Origin: Cochliopodium minus
Lineage: Eukaryota > Discosea > Himatismenida > Cochliopodiidae
Direction of reading: 5' to 3'
Assembly: GCA_024220525.1 (NCBI GenBank)
Contig: JAMYWO010000153.1
Coordinates: forward strand, 20,487-84,486
Length of the DNA: 64,000 nt
Positions 13,801 through 25,974 of the stretch are shown piece by piece (position 1 is the first letter of the stretch; each line of letters opens with the position of its first letter). The position numbers were made by a program, and so were the translations under genes. The notes under the pieces are model-generated. The model saw nothing but the letters and a program-made list of their open reading frames with translations, did no database searches and was not told the origin of the DNA.

Positions 13801-16800
13801 TCTTTGATGATATCATTTTTGTCTTCCAAAAGTTGCATCATGTTTGTTGTGCTCTCAGAGCTGATGAAAAGAGAAGGAGAATCTGTTTCGGTGACAACTT
13901 GTTGGTTTATAGAGCAAACTTTGATGATTGACTCGAGGTAGTTTTTGGTGTTGGAGTCGACACTTGGGGATATGATATTGAAAATAAGATTGATCAACTT
14001 TGTTTTGGTGGGAGATTCTTTTATTTTGGAGATGTTTTTCAAGAAATAAGTTTGACTGTCGGAGATTTGATTTTTTGTGTAATAGAGATACAGCTTCCCG
14101 TTCAAGAGTATGTCGATAGCAACTTCATTAAGAGAATTGTCTTTTTCCAAAGATAGTCTATATAACTGAAAGATGAAAGGAAGCCCCAACTTGTTGATGA
14201 GATCCCTGTTGTTTGTTTTGTTCATCAAACTTACAATGTAGGTAGAGACCACTTTGAAATTGTTTTTGTTGATCTCGGCAGTTTCCACTGAAATAAAATT
14301 GTCATAAAAACTTTTTTCTTCAAGAATAAACTTTAAAATTTCATTTTTTTCTACATCAGATATAGATTCGAAAGTCTGAACAAGAAGTTCAAAGTAAAAG
14401 GTGACAAGACCAATCTTGGATTCGCTATCGTTTCTTTGTAAGATGGAATTGATTTTCCCTATGAGCTGATTACAAACAAAGTAGTGATTGCTCAACTTCT
14501 CGAAAGAATTGGACAAGTGATCCTGGAGCAAAAAGTTTGAGTTTTCCAACTCTTTTTCGTAGAGAAATGTTTGAGAAATCCAAATGATGGAAGGTACCTT
14601 TTCAAGGATCTCTTTGGATTTGAGTGAGACAATATTGATGTCGCTTCTGATGATGAAATAATCCAAGATGAGAAACCAGTCGGTGAGGCCGTTCTTGGAG
14701 GAGTATTCTTCCAAGCTCGGAACCAATTTAAGAAACTGCTCTGTGGATAGTTCAGGGATATGCACATAAAGTTGCATCAATTCATCCACTCCAAATTTCT
14801 CGAGAGATTTTTTGACAATTTTGAGTGCTTTTAATAAGAAATTTATTTTAAAAATAAAAAATAAAAGAAAAAAATTACACTCTTTGTTATCTTTAACTGA
14901 TCCAGGTTTTGATATATTTGAAAGGGAAGGGAAGAAACATTCAAGAGACTTCCAAACATTCCAATTTAGAATTTCGAGAAATTTGGTTTTCTCACTCTGA
15001 TTCTGCTCAACTTTTATTTGAAATTGACCGATGATTTTCCCGTTGTTAATGAGAGAATCCAATCCAACTGCGAAAGGCAAGCGAAAAGTTTGGCATTGGA
15101 GAATATAAAAAAGGACTTTAGTGAGATAAATTTCGAAGATGGATTCTTTCTTTTTTGAAGAAATCAACTGGAGAGCACAGATTGTGAACAAACTGAAAGG
15201 GGTTTTGATGTCGTTGATGGAATTGAGGTTTGGATTTTTGGACTTTCTTAGTATCTTCTCTGAGTGGTTGACAAAGTCTTGGGAGATTTGGATGTTCTCA
15301 TAAAAATTGTTGACAGACTTACTGAGGATCTGAATGAAGAAATCGAGCAAGAGTTCTTTGATATTGTTTGGAGAACTGCAAGGAAGAAGAAATTTCAAAT
15401 AAATGGAAATCTCGTATTCTTTTGATGCAAATAACTCTGTCTTTTTGAGTTCATTAGTAATAAACTTGATACACATTTCATGGATTTCGGGACTGTTGGT
15501 ATAGAGCATAAGTTTGAGAATGTGTTTGATTGGAGTTTGTTGTCTAGGTTCGCACCAATTTACATCGTATTTCTCAAAGAATTGCAAGGTTTGGTATTGA
15601 ATCAAATGATTGTGAGAGAAGACTTTGTCTAACAAACTTAGGTAATCAAAGGAACTCTTCTCAAGAAACAAGGGCAAAACATTTTGAGCCAAACAGATGA
15701 GTTTGAGGATTCTTTCGTGCAAAATGGATTGATCTTGTTTATCTTGCGACTTCCAAGGAGTAATAATGGTGGTGAACTCTGGGAGAATGGCGACCACTTT
15801 GATGGAGAACTGTTGTTTCCAAGGCTTCCATTGGTTGACAAGAGCAAGTTTGTCAGATGTTATTTTGTCTATTTGTTCAAAAAAAGATCTGATCTTTCTC
15901 AGAATGGAAATGAACAAATTGATGGTTTGAAGAGAAACAAGAGATGATTTCTCACTCATACGTCCTCCCAAAATGGAAAGACTGAAATTCTTCACGATGC
16001 TGCTAGGAACAAACTGAGAAACGATAAAGTCCATGGTGATGAAAGGAGGGTTTGAGGTGTTGATTGGGAAAGGAGGCAAAGAAAGAATCTTTTTAAAAAG
16101 GTTAATGTCTTGCAACCATTTTATAGATAATCTAGGTTCGAGACAACTGTTGATGCTGCTTAAGTAAAAAGGGATGATAGTGGGTGCTGCTTTCAAAGTG
16201 TTCAAAATGATCTGTTCTTGCTCCTTTGATTTAAAAACGGTGATTTGGCATATCAAGTCAACCAAATGACCGTTGATGAGGTTCTCTTTTTGCATTTCAA
16301 AAGTGTTGATGTGTGCGCACCATTGTTTGTCATCCTTCAGTATTACTCCTCTCTCCAAAGAAAGAAGTTCTTGCACGAAAAACCCAATGTCCGCTCTTTT
16401 ATGATACAAAGTACCAATCTATCCAAAAAATAATTTAAAAAAATTCTTTTTTTGTTCAAAAAAAAAAATTACGATTGACATGTGTGGTCTAAAGAAATTT
16501 ATTTTTGTTTCTTTATCAAGATGCTTTGATTTTAATACGTATCTGTCCAAAACTCTAAGGAATTGCATGATCAATGCAGGTGCGTCCCAGATGATGTTTT
16601 GGAAGAAGTAGTGCAAGATCTTTTGGGTGTTGAGAATTGACTTGACTATTTCTGGATCATCTGTCTTGAGAAAGGAGGTGGCGAAGTAAAGAGCATATGT
16701 TCTGATATCTAAATGAATCATTATTAATTTCAATATTCTATTTATTATTAATTTTTCAGTGAATTTTATCTGATCAAATTAAATTGAAATTTTTTATTAA

Positions 16801-17462
16801 TTATTTATTTTTCAATTGAAAAAAATTTGTATACCATCTTTGTAAGAGATTTGCTTTGATTTTTCTGGATCTTTGGATCTTGTTTGTTTGTAATTAACGA
16901 CATTCTCCATGATGTTGATGGAGAATTGAAATTCATAGAACACATATCTCGCTATTGTCACATCACTCAACACCATCGATTGTAACATCTTCATCACACA
17001 TTTTGTTCCCTCATAATGTCCCATGTACATAAGATTGTAGATCGTATCATAGGAGAATATCTTTCTGCAGATATATTCGTTTAGATTATTGGTGGAGGGA
17101 AAATAATTTTTCTCAAAAATTTGACTGAAGCAGTTATATATTTTTATTATCATATTTATATTCTTCTCGCTTTGTGCTTCTTTTAATGAACTGAAGAATT
17201 CATTACATTGTGGTGATGATTGGAGATATTGATATAACAACGATAATTTTTGATATTGCTCCTTCTCCTCTTTGGATAATCTATAATATTCCTTTTTCTC
17301 CATATTCTTGGAACATACTTTCTCAAAAAGATCGAATGCATTCATCTGATCTTTTTTCTCATTGGAATTCACTTCGATGAAAAAATCTTTCAATGTGATA
17401 GTATCTTTCTTCAATTTCTTGCTGATATCTAATTCATCATTCTCAACAATTGATCTTTTCAT
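10866..17462 (-). CDS. URB1: URB1/Npa1 ribosome-biogenesis factor
   Basis: Large nucleolar armadillo/HEAT protein needed for early 60S subunit assembly and snoRNP release. Four exons (17462-16835, 16708-16473, 16418-14879, 14827-10866) add up in phase to 2121 residues, close to the human length of about 2270. The start at 17462 is the ATG of MKRSIVENDELD; an upstream in-frame ATG at 17540 would add a hydrophobic stretch unlikely for this family. N-terminal hallmarks are DIRTYALYFATSFLK and APALIMQFLRVL. The C-terminal domain has RNPRHHLFEPLNKFFSG, NDVPMFYSLLYGS and KRRHIFELM, the conserved URB1 C-terminal block. The 51-nt intron 14828-14878 is a multiple of three without a stop, so it looks like coding sequence. 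No breaks were seen. Confidence 0.88.
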
Positions 17463-17943
17463 TTTTTTAATTTTTTTCCTTGTTTTGAGAATAATGAGAG
17501 ATATTTTTAAGAAAAAAATAATAAATAAAATGAAAATCATCTGTCTGTTAATAAAATCAATTGAGATGATATGAGATATTTTTTATAGAAATTGCAAAAA
17601 TCTTGAATTATTCGAATTTCTTAGCATCAAATTTTTGAGTTCTGTTTATATCAGATCATTTCAAGTATAATGTTTAAAATCATGGTGAATCACTTTATCT
17701 TTATAATGCATTCAAATGATTTTACAAAAAAAAAATTTGTGGGTGCTCATTATGCCCGAGAATAACATATCTTAATTAGAAAGAAAAATATTTTTTGTTT
17801 TAATTTCGATGCGATTCTTGGTTTTTACTGTTTGCTAAAGTTAAAAAAAAATTTCATATACTAAAAATATGAAATAAATCCACAATATATCCCAAATAAA
17901 ATTAAGAAGGTTTTTTATTTTAAATGCATCTTAACACCTCATA
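17463..17943. other. Intergenic stretch between URB1 start and GH31 end
   Basis: A/T-rich spacer of 481 bases that should contain the URB1 promoter (minus strand). It carries the first copy of a 110-bp direct repeat (17571-17683). No coding signal is visible. Confidence 0.7.
17571..17683. repeat. Dispersed 110-bp direct repeat, copy 1
   Basis: Shares its last 65 or so bases with 22097-22161 with a single mismatch. The shared core contains agcatcaaatttttgagttc and tatcagatcatttcaag. The first part is similar with small indels. It lies 110-220 bases upstream of the URB1 ATG. Confidence 0.9.
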
Positions 17944-20900
17944 TTAGTTAGGATACAAAGCAGTATCCATCAAAGATTGAGAATAAGCGATTCTCTGAGG
18001 AGTAGTGCCACTATTCTTAGCATCAAGAGACATGATCTCAGTATAAGCGTTTCGGAAGAGAGTAGGATAATTATTCAAGAGCTGATAGAAAGCAGTGGTA
18101 TTAGTTCCAACAAGATATTCCAATTGTTCAGCACTAGAAGCAAAAATGGAAATATCTCCGCCGTCACCAGAATGAGCACCAGGACATACACGAGCCAAAT
18201 CAAGGTTGTGTTTGGACAAATAGCTCTTGAGGATGAGTCCCTTGTATCCGTCGAGATTGTAGTTGTTGTCTTCGGTCTCGGTCTCGAAGATGGCTTTGAT
18301 CACCGTTTTGGAGTCAGTAGAGATGGGCTCGCTTTCTACGATTGTGGTGAATTTGGTCCCATCAAACCTCCAAGTGTTTGGGCCACCTTAAATATGCAAA
18401 AAAAAAATGTTAAATTAAATAAAAATTAAATTTAATTTTTATTTATAAACACATATAAAATAAAAAATATAAATTCAAAAATTAAATTATAAAAATAAAA
18501 AAAATAATGTTTTGATCAAAAATTCACCTTTAGGATTGTATTTGATAGTTTTTCCGTTGATGTTGGAGAAACGCTCAGAGAGAGGCAAAAAATTGACCAA
18601 GTTAAAGTGATACTTACGAGTTTCTGGTTTGCCATCAAATTTGCCATCAGTGTTTGAAACAATCTAAACAACCAAAAAATTTATTTAACAAAATTTTTAT
18701 TTTGAAATTGGAAATAATTTTACAATGGAAATAGTGTTTTGGGATCTTGTGTAGTTGACATGAGTCCAAAAGAATGCATCTTTGATGTAATCAGTTGAAA
18801 TTCTTCATCAAAAATATATTTTTGATTAATAAATATATTTATGAATTATTTTTTAATTAGTTTTTAATTATTTTTTAATTATTTTTTAGTTATTTTAGTT
18901 TTATTTTTTTACCCATCATCTTCATATATTTTAGTGTGTCCAGAGTTTGCACCCGGGTAGAAATCAAGAATCAATTCATTATATGGTCTCTTTGCAATAC
19001 CAATGACGTCTTTGGACAAAGGTATTTTAGGAATAACTGCTCCAGCCTTTTTTAAAAAAACAAAAAATATAAAAAGAAAAAATAAATAAAATAAAAAAAA
19101 TAAAAATAAAAATAAAATAAAAAATTATTTTTTCTACTTTTGCAAAGATAGGAATCTCAGAAAGATCGAATTTCAAGTCATAGTATGTCTTTGGTCCTTG
19201 CCACATTTTTCCAGATTGGATGTTGAACCAGTTTCCTGGAGGGATCCACAAATTCTTTCTTGCCATTTTGTCTTGTGCACTTGAGAATTGGACGATCTTT
19301 TTTTTTTTTTTTTTCGAATAAAAAAAGGAAATAATTTATAATATTAAATTTTAATTTAAAGAAAATGTCTAATTTAATGAGAAATTAAAAAAATATGAAA
19401 ATTTAATTGAATATTATATAAATTTTTCAAAATAAATAAATAAACGAAATTTTATAATATTAAAGAAATAAAATAAATAAACAAAATTTTAATTTAATGA
19501 AACTTACAGGAGCGACCATCATGTCTTCGCCAAAAAAATATTGTGAAAAATTTCCAGTCCTGTCACAGATGTAAGCCATCTCTTCTTTTGGGAACTCGTA
19601 GTAGAGGGGGCGAAGGAGCGAAAGGCCGGTTTCGAAGGCTTGTCTCCAGTGGTTGTAGATGTAAGGGATCAGTTGTTCTCTTTGTCTCACTGCATCTCTG
19701 TTGAGGTTGAAGTAAGAGGTTGGCACATCAAATAATCTTACGATGTAACTTTACAAAAAAATTGAAAAAAAAAAAAAAAAATTAGAAATTTGTTTAACCA
19801 AGCGTCTGGATCATTGTCACTAAATAAAAGAATTTGTTAGCAAATAAAAAAACATTTTTTGTGATAGATAAAATTTTAAATAAAAAAATGGGAATAAGAA
19901 ATTAAAAACGACATTGTAAGGTTTGCAAAATTGTCAGTGAGAAAATTAATTTTATAAAAAAATTTAATGGGAAACAGAAAATTAAAATAAAAATTGTTAT
20001 TATAAAAAATAAGATAGGATAAAAAAAAATTAAAAAATGACTTACGCACAAGAACCAGCGGACATACCTCTGTCATGTGTTCTAAAAACAGGAGAATAAG
20101 CTCCCCTTTAAGTCAAAAAAAAAAAAAGTTTAAATAATGGAAATTAAAATGAAAAAAGGGATACCATTGGATCCATCTTGTGAATAATTCGTGTGATTCG
20201 TTTTTTGGGCTTACTGCTGGTGGTCCAACGATATCTAACAAAAAAAAATTAATATTTCCATTAAAAAATTGTTAGTCAAAATGATTATCATAATGGATCT
20301 TATTCATCAACATAGTATCTCAACATCAACATATGTTGATAAAAATTGAACCAAATTATGAGGAGCCGATTATAAAATAAAACTTTTCTTATAATTTCTT
20401 TTTGTTTACCGTGTGACCAAAAACCAAAAGCCACGTTAGCAGATGTGGAAGTGAAAAATGGTTGGTAAGCCAAATCTTCCCAGTCAACATACCTAATTTA
20501 AAAAATTAAAATTAAAAATCAAAAATAAAGAAAAATCAAAATGAAAAGAGATTACAAAACATCACCAGAAAATCCCAATTGATATCTTTGGTTACCAATA
20601 CCTCCATACCTGGACAAAATAGCATCTCTTTTGTTGATTCCCTTTCTCAAGTTATCAGTAGCTCTGAGATGGTTCAAAACAATGATTGGGTTTCTAGATA
20701 TAAAATTAATAAACTTTTCTTAGGCATTTTTTTTTTATATTGAATATTTTACTGTTTTTTTCCGTTTAATCCACCTGGTTTTCCTGATCAATTTAATATA
20801 AATTAAAAATTAAAAAGATTAAGTAATAATTTTGATAGAAACATTACCCTTCGTAAATTAAAAATATAATTCATTATTAAATTATTCAAAGAAGAAAAAA

Positions 20901-22002
20901 AAAAAAATTTTAAAAATAAAAACCCCTTGTTGCCAATCGATCCAAGTGATATCCTAAAAAAATAAAAAAAGTTAATCGAAAATTTAATTTTTGAAAAATA
21001 GTAGTGTAGGTACCATTCCTTGGTCCTTGAGGTTTTTGATAACTACATCATCCAAAGCAAAACCGTATTTTTGATCGATGATATCGAAAGTGATGTTTTC
21101 ATTGTAGTTAGGAGGGTATCCGAGTGCAGCTTTGAATTGATCGTAAGTTGCTTCAACAGTTTTTACACCAGAATCATCCTAAAATTAAAAATGAATAAAA
21201 ATAAAAATAAATTATAATAAATAATAAAACACTTCATTACGTGCAAATTGAGTGCTACATGGAGACCTTGGTCGTGTAACCAATCCAATGTGTATTTAGG
21301 GTTAGGAAATAATCTGCTGTCAAATCTAATTTAAAAATGAATTTTACAAAAAAAAAAAAAATAAAGAGAAAATAATCAAATTAAATAAATTTACGTGTAA
21401 CTTCCCCAATATGGCTAATAATAGAAACAAAGGTTAATTTGGAATTAATAAATCATGAACTTTAAATAAAATTGATATACTTACTTTTACGTGCCAGTCC
21501 ATATCTTGTTTAGTTAAATGTGAACATACGCTCTATAAAAAATGTTTAAACAAAATTTTACCAATGACGTAGACATCCAAAGGAAGATCTCTGTCCCTGT
21601 AATTTTCAACAACTTTTTTCACATCATAGTTGTCATAATTGTACTAAAAAGAAAGAATCGTTAAAAAAAAAAAAAAAGAAGAAAGCATGCATACCCATCT
21701 TGACCAGAAAATACCGGTTGTGTATCTTGGTACCATAGCCACTTTTCCTGAAACCAAAGTAAGAGCATAAACAGCATCTTTGTATTTATCCTTCAAATAT
21801 CAAAATCATTTTAAAAATTTATTTTTTTATAATATAAATTATAAATAAAGCAAAAAAAAGAACGTACCCCATATCCAAAAAAGTATTGATCAACAAAATC
21901 TGAGCTGTTCACTCCCTTCATCCAGTAATATTCGGAATTTAAGGGATAATTGTCAGAATCTTCAAATGTTGCCCATCCTGATCTTGATGCAACACCTATA
22001 TA
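17944..22002 (-). CDS. Glycoside hydrolase family 31 alpha-glucosidase-like, 5' end missing
   Basis: Many short minus-strand exons assemble into a GH31 enzyme (retaining alpha-glycosidase). In order: GVASRSGWATFEDSDNYPL, a YFFGYG strand, MVPRYTTGIFWSRW, LPLDVYVIDMDWH, DITWIDWQQG (candidate nucleophile Asp), RYGGIGNQRYQLGFSGD (candidate acid/base Asp), VAFGFWSHDIVGPP, ELFTRWIQWGAYSPVFRTH, then the C-terminal beta domains with GGDISIFASSAEQ. Both catalytic aspartates are in place. This DWQQ/FSGD version is the one I recall from lysosome-like or bacterial-type GH31 enzymes. The N-terminal beta-sandwich, normally about 150-200 residues, and any signal peptide are absent because the first visible exon (ending at 22002) is followed upstream only by a repeat and an N. 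Stop at 17944. Confidence 0.8.
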
Positions 22003-22049
22003 TTGGCGAATAAATATCCAAAATTAAAATTTTATTTTATTTATTAAAT

Positions 22050-22161
22050 ATGTGATATTTTTTATAAAAATTAGAAAAAATTTTAATTATTCGAAATTTC
22101 TTAGCATCAAATTTTTGAGTTCTGTTTATATCAGATCATTTCAAGTATAATGCTTAAAATC
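22050..22161. repeat. Dispersed 110-bp direct repeat, copy 2
   Basis: Second copy of the repeat at 17571-17683, in the same orientation. It runs up to the single N at 22162 and stops there, whereas copy 1 continues into other sequence. It lies 50-160 bases upstream of the first visible GH31 exon. Confidence 0.9.
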
Positions 22162-22162
22162 N
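22162..22162. other. Single N marking a probable assembly gap or misjoin
   Basis: One undetermined base with the repeat copy on its left and a heptamer microsatellite on its right. The GH31 gene on the left lacks its N-terminus and the kinase gene on the right lacks its C-terminus, which is hard to explain unless sequence is missing here. Confidence 0.75.
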
Positions 22163-22189
22163 TTATTTTTTATTTTTTATTTTTTATTT

Positions 22190-22226
<37 letters not shown>

Positions 22227-22250
22227 ATTTTTTTTTATTTTTTATTTTTT
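22163..22250. repeat. (ATTTTTT)n microsatellite
   Basis: About twelve 7-base units directly after the N, inside the last visible intron of the DEP-kinase gene. Confidence 0.9.
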
Positions 22251-22252
22251 AC

Positions 22253-25200
22253 CAGTTTTGCTGTTGTGAAAAGGCTCGGATTTGGTCACATGCTCCATCA
22301 TTCCTCTGTACATGGCAGCTTCGCATATTGCAAAAGCTTCCACTGTCTTCACATTCTTGCAGAATTTTACAATCCATTCTATTGCTTCACTTCCACTATT
22401 TAAAATTAAGAAAAAAATTTAAACAAAAATAAAAAAACGAAAAAAAAATAAAAATAACAAAAATTGATATAAAAAATATCATATGAGAAATAAAAAATAA
22501 AATCAAAATAAAAAAACGAAAAAAAAAAAAAAGAATAAAAAAAAAATGAAGAATAATAAAAAAATGAAAAATAAATAAATGGAAAACTAATAAAATAGAA
22601 ATTTTAAAAAAAAAAATAATAAAAATAACAAATAAAAAAATAAAAAAAAATTAAAAAAAATAAAAAAAAATGAATGAAAATTAAAAAGTAGAAATAAATT
22701 ACCTGAAACATTTTTTTCTTCTCCTGAATTTATAATAACGCGTTTTCAATTCGATGTTGGACTTCATTTCATTGATGAGGCCTTCTACTGTGTTGGGAAT
22801 GTCCAGCATGGACTCCTTGTTGACTTTTTCTCTTTCTGACGTTTCTGTTTTTTCGTTTGACAGCTCGTTCCATGGTGTATCTTCAGCTTTAAAATGAAAT
22901 AAAAAAAAATTGTTTAAAATTAAAAAATTTTTGAAATAATTTTAATTTTAATAAAATAAAATTAAAATAAATATTTTAATTAACTTTAGTTTAAAAATAA
23001 GTTCAAAAAAGATTTCATAAGTATAGACCTGAAGATTCTAAAATTATTCAATAAAGAAAAATCTTAAAATTTTGAATGAATGATAATCAAAATTTGATAC
23101 ATAAACATTTCAAAAATCAAAATAAAACTAAAATAAAGATTGCAAAACAAGAAGTATCATTTTCAAAAAAAAAAAAAATAATCAAAACAAAATTAAAAAT
23201 AAATATTTGCAAAACACGAAACTATCACAAAGATTAAAATCAAATTGAATAAAAATTCAAAAATAAAAAAAAACAACGAACAAAATGATATTTCCATTAA
23301 TAAAAAAAAAAAAAAAAGAAACAAAAGAAAAGAAAAGAAAAAATATGTGAACATACCTCTATCTGAACAAAGATTACAAACAGGAAAAAAGAGGTTTAAG
23401 GGAAAAGGCTTTTGATTATTATCAAGGAGACCCAGATTGACATTTTTTTCAGGGAGCTCCACTTTTTTGTCACTTTCTCTTTTCAACACAAAATTGGAGT
23501 TGGTGTTGTTTTTGATGTGGATGTTGCTGGTGGTGTTGTTTATGACATTGAAGATGAGGTTGTTGGTATTGTCAATGAGCTCTGGGGTTCGCTCCGAGAG
23601 CAGTTGATTGGCTTCTATGATTGTGCTCAGTTCTATCATCTTTTTCTTTTAAAAAGGAATTTTTGAATTTTTATAAAAAAAAAAAGAAATTTTTTTAAAT
23701 TAAATTGATAAATCAAAACGGATATATATGAAATAAAATGTTGAATTAAAATTAAAACGTTTTAATTTCAAAACAAAAAAATTGTTTATAAAAATAAAAA
23801 AACATAAAAAAAATAAAATAATGTAATAAACAAAAAATATAATAAAAAATAAATAATAAATAAAATAAAAAAATAAATATTAATAATAAAAAATATAAAT
23901 AAAAAAATAATAAAGTAAAAAATGAAAAATAAAAATTTAATCTGCCCAAATTTTTATTAAAGAGAAAAGTAAATTTACTTTTGGCTTCAATGAAATGTTT
24001 TGCCGGAATCTATCAACTAACTCGACTAACAATAATGGAGACTTGGCGTTGACTATGTAGGAATGCATCAAAAGTTCCTTGGCGGATTTCCTGCTGAAGG
24101 GGTTCTTGTCCAGGCAATTCGAAATGAATTTCTGCAAGTTAGGCATTTTTTGGGGATTGGACAATGTCGGAGGAGGCTTTTGGTAATCTTTTTTTTCATT
24201 AATTAAAAATAAATAAAATAAAAAATATTATATAAAAAATCATAAAAAATTTTGAAAAATAAAAGTGAAAAAACAAACAAATAAAACAAAATAAGAATAA
24301 ATATCAATAACATCTTGTTAATAAATAAAAATGTAAAATAAAAATTTAAATAAAAAATAAAAAAATGTTCTTAAAAAAGTGTCAAAATAAAATTTAATCG
24401 TATTTTTTTACCTGCAATAATAAATAAAGCTTTGAGGGGCAAAAGATCGAAGAGGGGCGGCCTCATCTCTGCCAACTCAACACAAAGTATACCCAAAGAC
24501 CATATGTCTACCCTCCAATCATATTCTTTCTCTAATACGAGCTCAGGTGCCATCCAATACTAAGAAAAGAAATATAATTGTATTGAATAAGAATAAAAAA
24601 AAAATGAAAAGTAAATTAATAAAAAATTACGGGCGTTCCTGTAGCTGTTTTTCTTTAATTTTGATTATTTTTTTTTTTTGAGTGTTTTAAATTTATTTTT
24701 TGTTTAATTTATTTGTCTAACCTTTTGTCCCACGTTCCTTGTAATTGTACAGCCACACCCAAATCAGCTGGAAAAAAAAAAAAAAAAAAATTTTTTTAGA
24801 TTTTTGAAGAGATATGCTCTGTCTTGTTTCTTACCTAATTTACATTCTCCTTTTGAAGTTAGCAGAATCTTTTTTTTTGAAATGAAAGATGATAAAACAA
24901 TGAAATTATGATTAGATATATAATTAATATAAATCTATTCGGAAGTAATCTATTATAATATCCCGAAATATTTAATAGTTTTACTATGAATGTTTTATTT
25001 TCTTGTATCCCGATAATTTAATTTATCAAATTTTTTTTTACATTATCCGCTTTGATATCTCTATGGATTTTTTTATTTACATGCAAATACTCCAATCCTT
25101 GCAGTATTTGTTTTATCACAATCGCTATCAATTCTTCATCCAAAGGAGATTGGGTTGTGGACATAATGGTGGCTAATGATCCTGCATCACAATATTCCAT

Positions 25201-25655
25201 GATGATCTAATAAAAAGGTTAAGGATGAATATATAGGGTTGATATAATTCAACGAAAAGAAATTATATAAATATCAATTATTAACCCATAATTCTTCATT
25301 CATTAGATATGATCCATAAAATTTTGTGATATATGGTGAATTGCATTCTTTTAACAACTTTATTTCGTGAAATATTCTTTGTGTTTCCTCATCAAAATCC
25401 AATTGGACTATTTTCAATGCAACTGTCATGGAATTATCCTTTCTTATTGCCTTAAATACTCTTCCAAAATTGCTTTTGTATTGTTTTTATCAAGGAGAAA
25501 AATTATAAAATAAATATTTTTTTTTTTAACATAAAATCCTCTATTGAGAGGGTATATTTTCAAATATATTTCTTGAATTACCCATTTCCCACAAGTTCAA
25601 CTATTTGAAATATTTTGGAGGGATCTTCATCAACTATAATAGCTAGATCTTGCAT
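22253..25655 (-). CDS. STE20/MST-type protein kinase with DEP domain, 3' end missing
   Basis: Eleven exons in matching phase (25655-25582 down to 22395-22253) give 498 residues without a stop. The kinase domain has the glycine loop GNGNFGRVF, the lysine in TVALKIVQ, the catalytic loop HRDIKADN, and the STE20 signature TATGTPYWMAPE followed by [10 protein letters not shown]. The DFG motif reads DLG ([11 protein letters not shown]). After a linker comes a DEP domain: [37 protein letters not shown], ending at FHNSKT just before the expected final strand. DEP domains tether proteins to membranes or G-protein receptors. I know of no common STE20 kinase with a C-terminal DEP. The gene is cut at the N at 22162. 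The start ATG at 25655 faces the VIT-vWA gene. Confidence 0.78.
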
Positions 25656-25974
25656 ATTGGAGTATATAAAAAATATTTTTTTTTGGATAGATTGTTAAAC
25701 TGCAATGTTGGGTAATTTTATATATTTCTTCTATTTTGACTGAAAGTTTTTTTTTCAATTTTTTTGATTTTGGAAAGAAAATATTCAGACAAATAATTCG
25801 AAAAATATATAAATATTCAAGTACTATGATATAAATTGTGGTTTCTTAATTGATGGACGACAACATATGAAGAAAAAAATGGTTAATTTTTTTAATTTTT
25901 CTGTTGAAAATATTTATATAAAAAAAAAAAATTCACTTTTTTGTTAAATTAAGAAACAATAGCATTCTTCAAAA
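25656..25974. promoter_or_regulatory. Divergent promoter region (kinase / VIT-vWA)
   Basis: A 319-base region between two diverging start codons. It contains TATA-like atatataaat at about 25807 and T-rich tracts. Promoter function is inferred from position only. Confidence 0.4.

Noticed and set aside
17944-25655. One kinase-DEP-glucosidase fusion across the N
   Set aside because: Strand and phase allow it, but the DEP fold and the GH31 N-terminus are both incomplete at the N, so a gap or misjoin is more likely.
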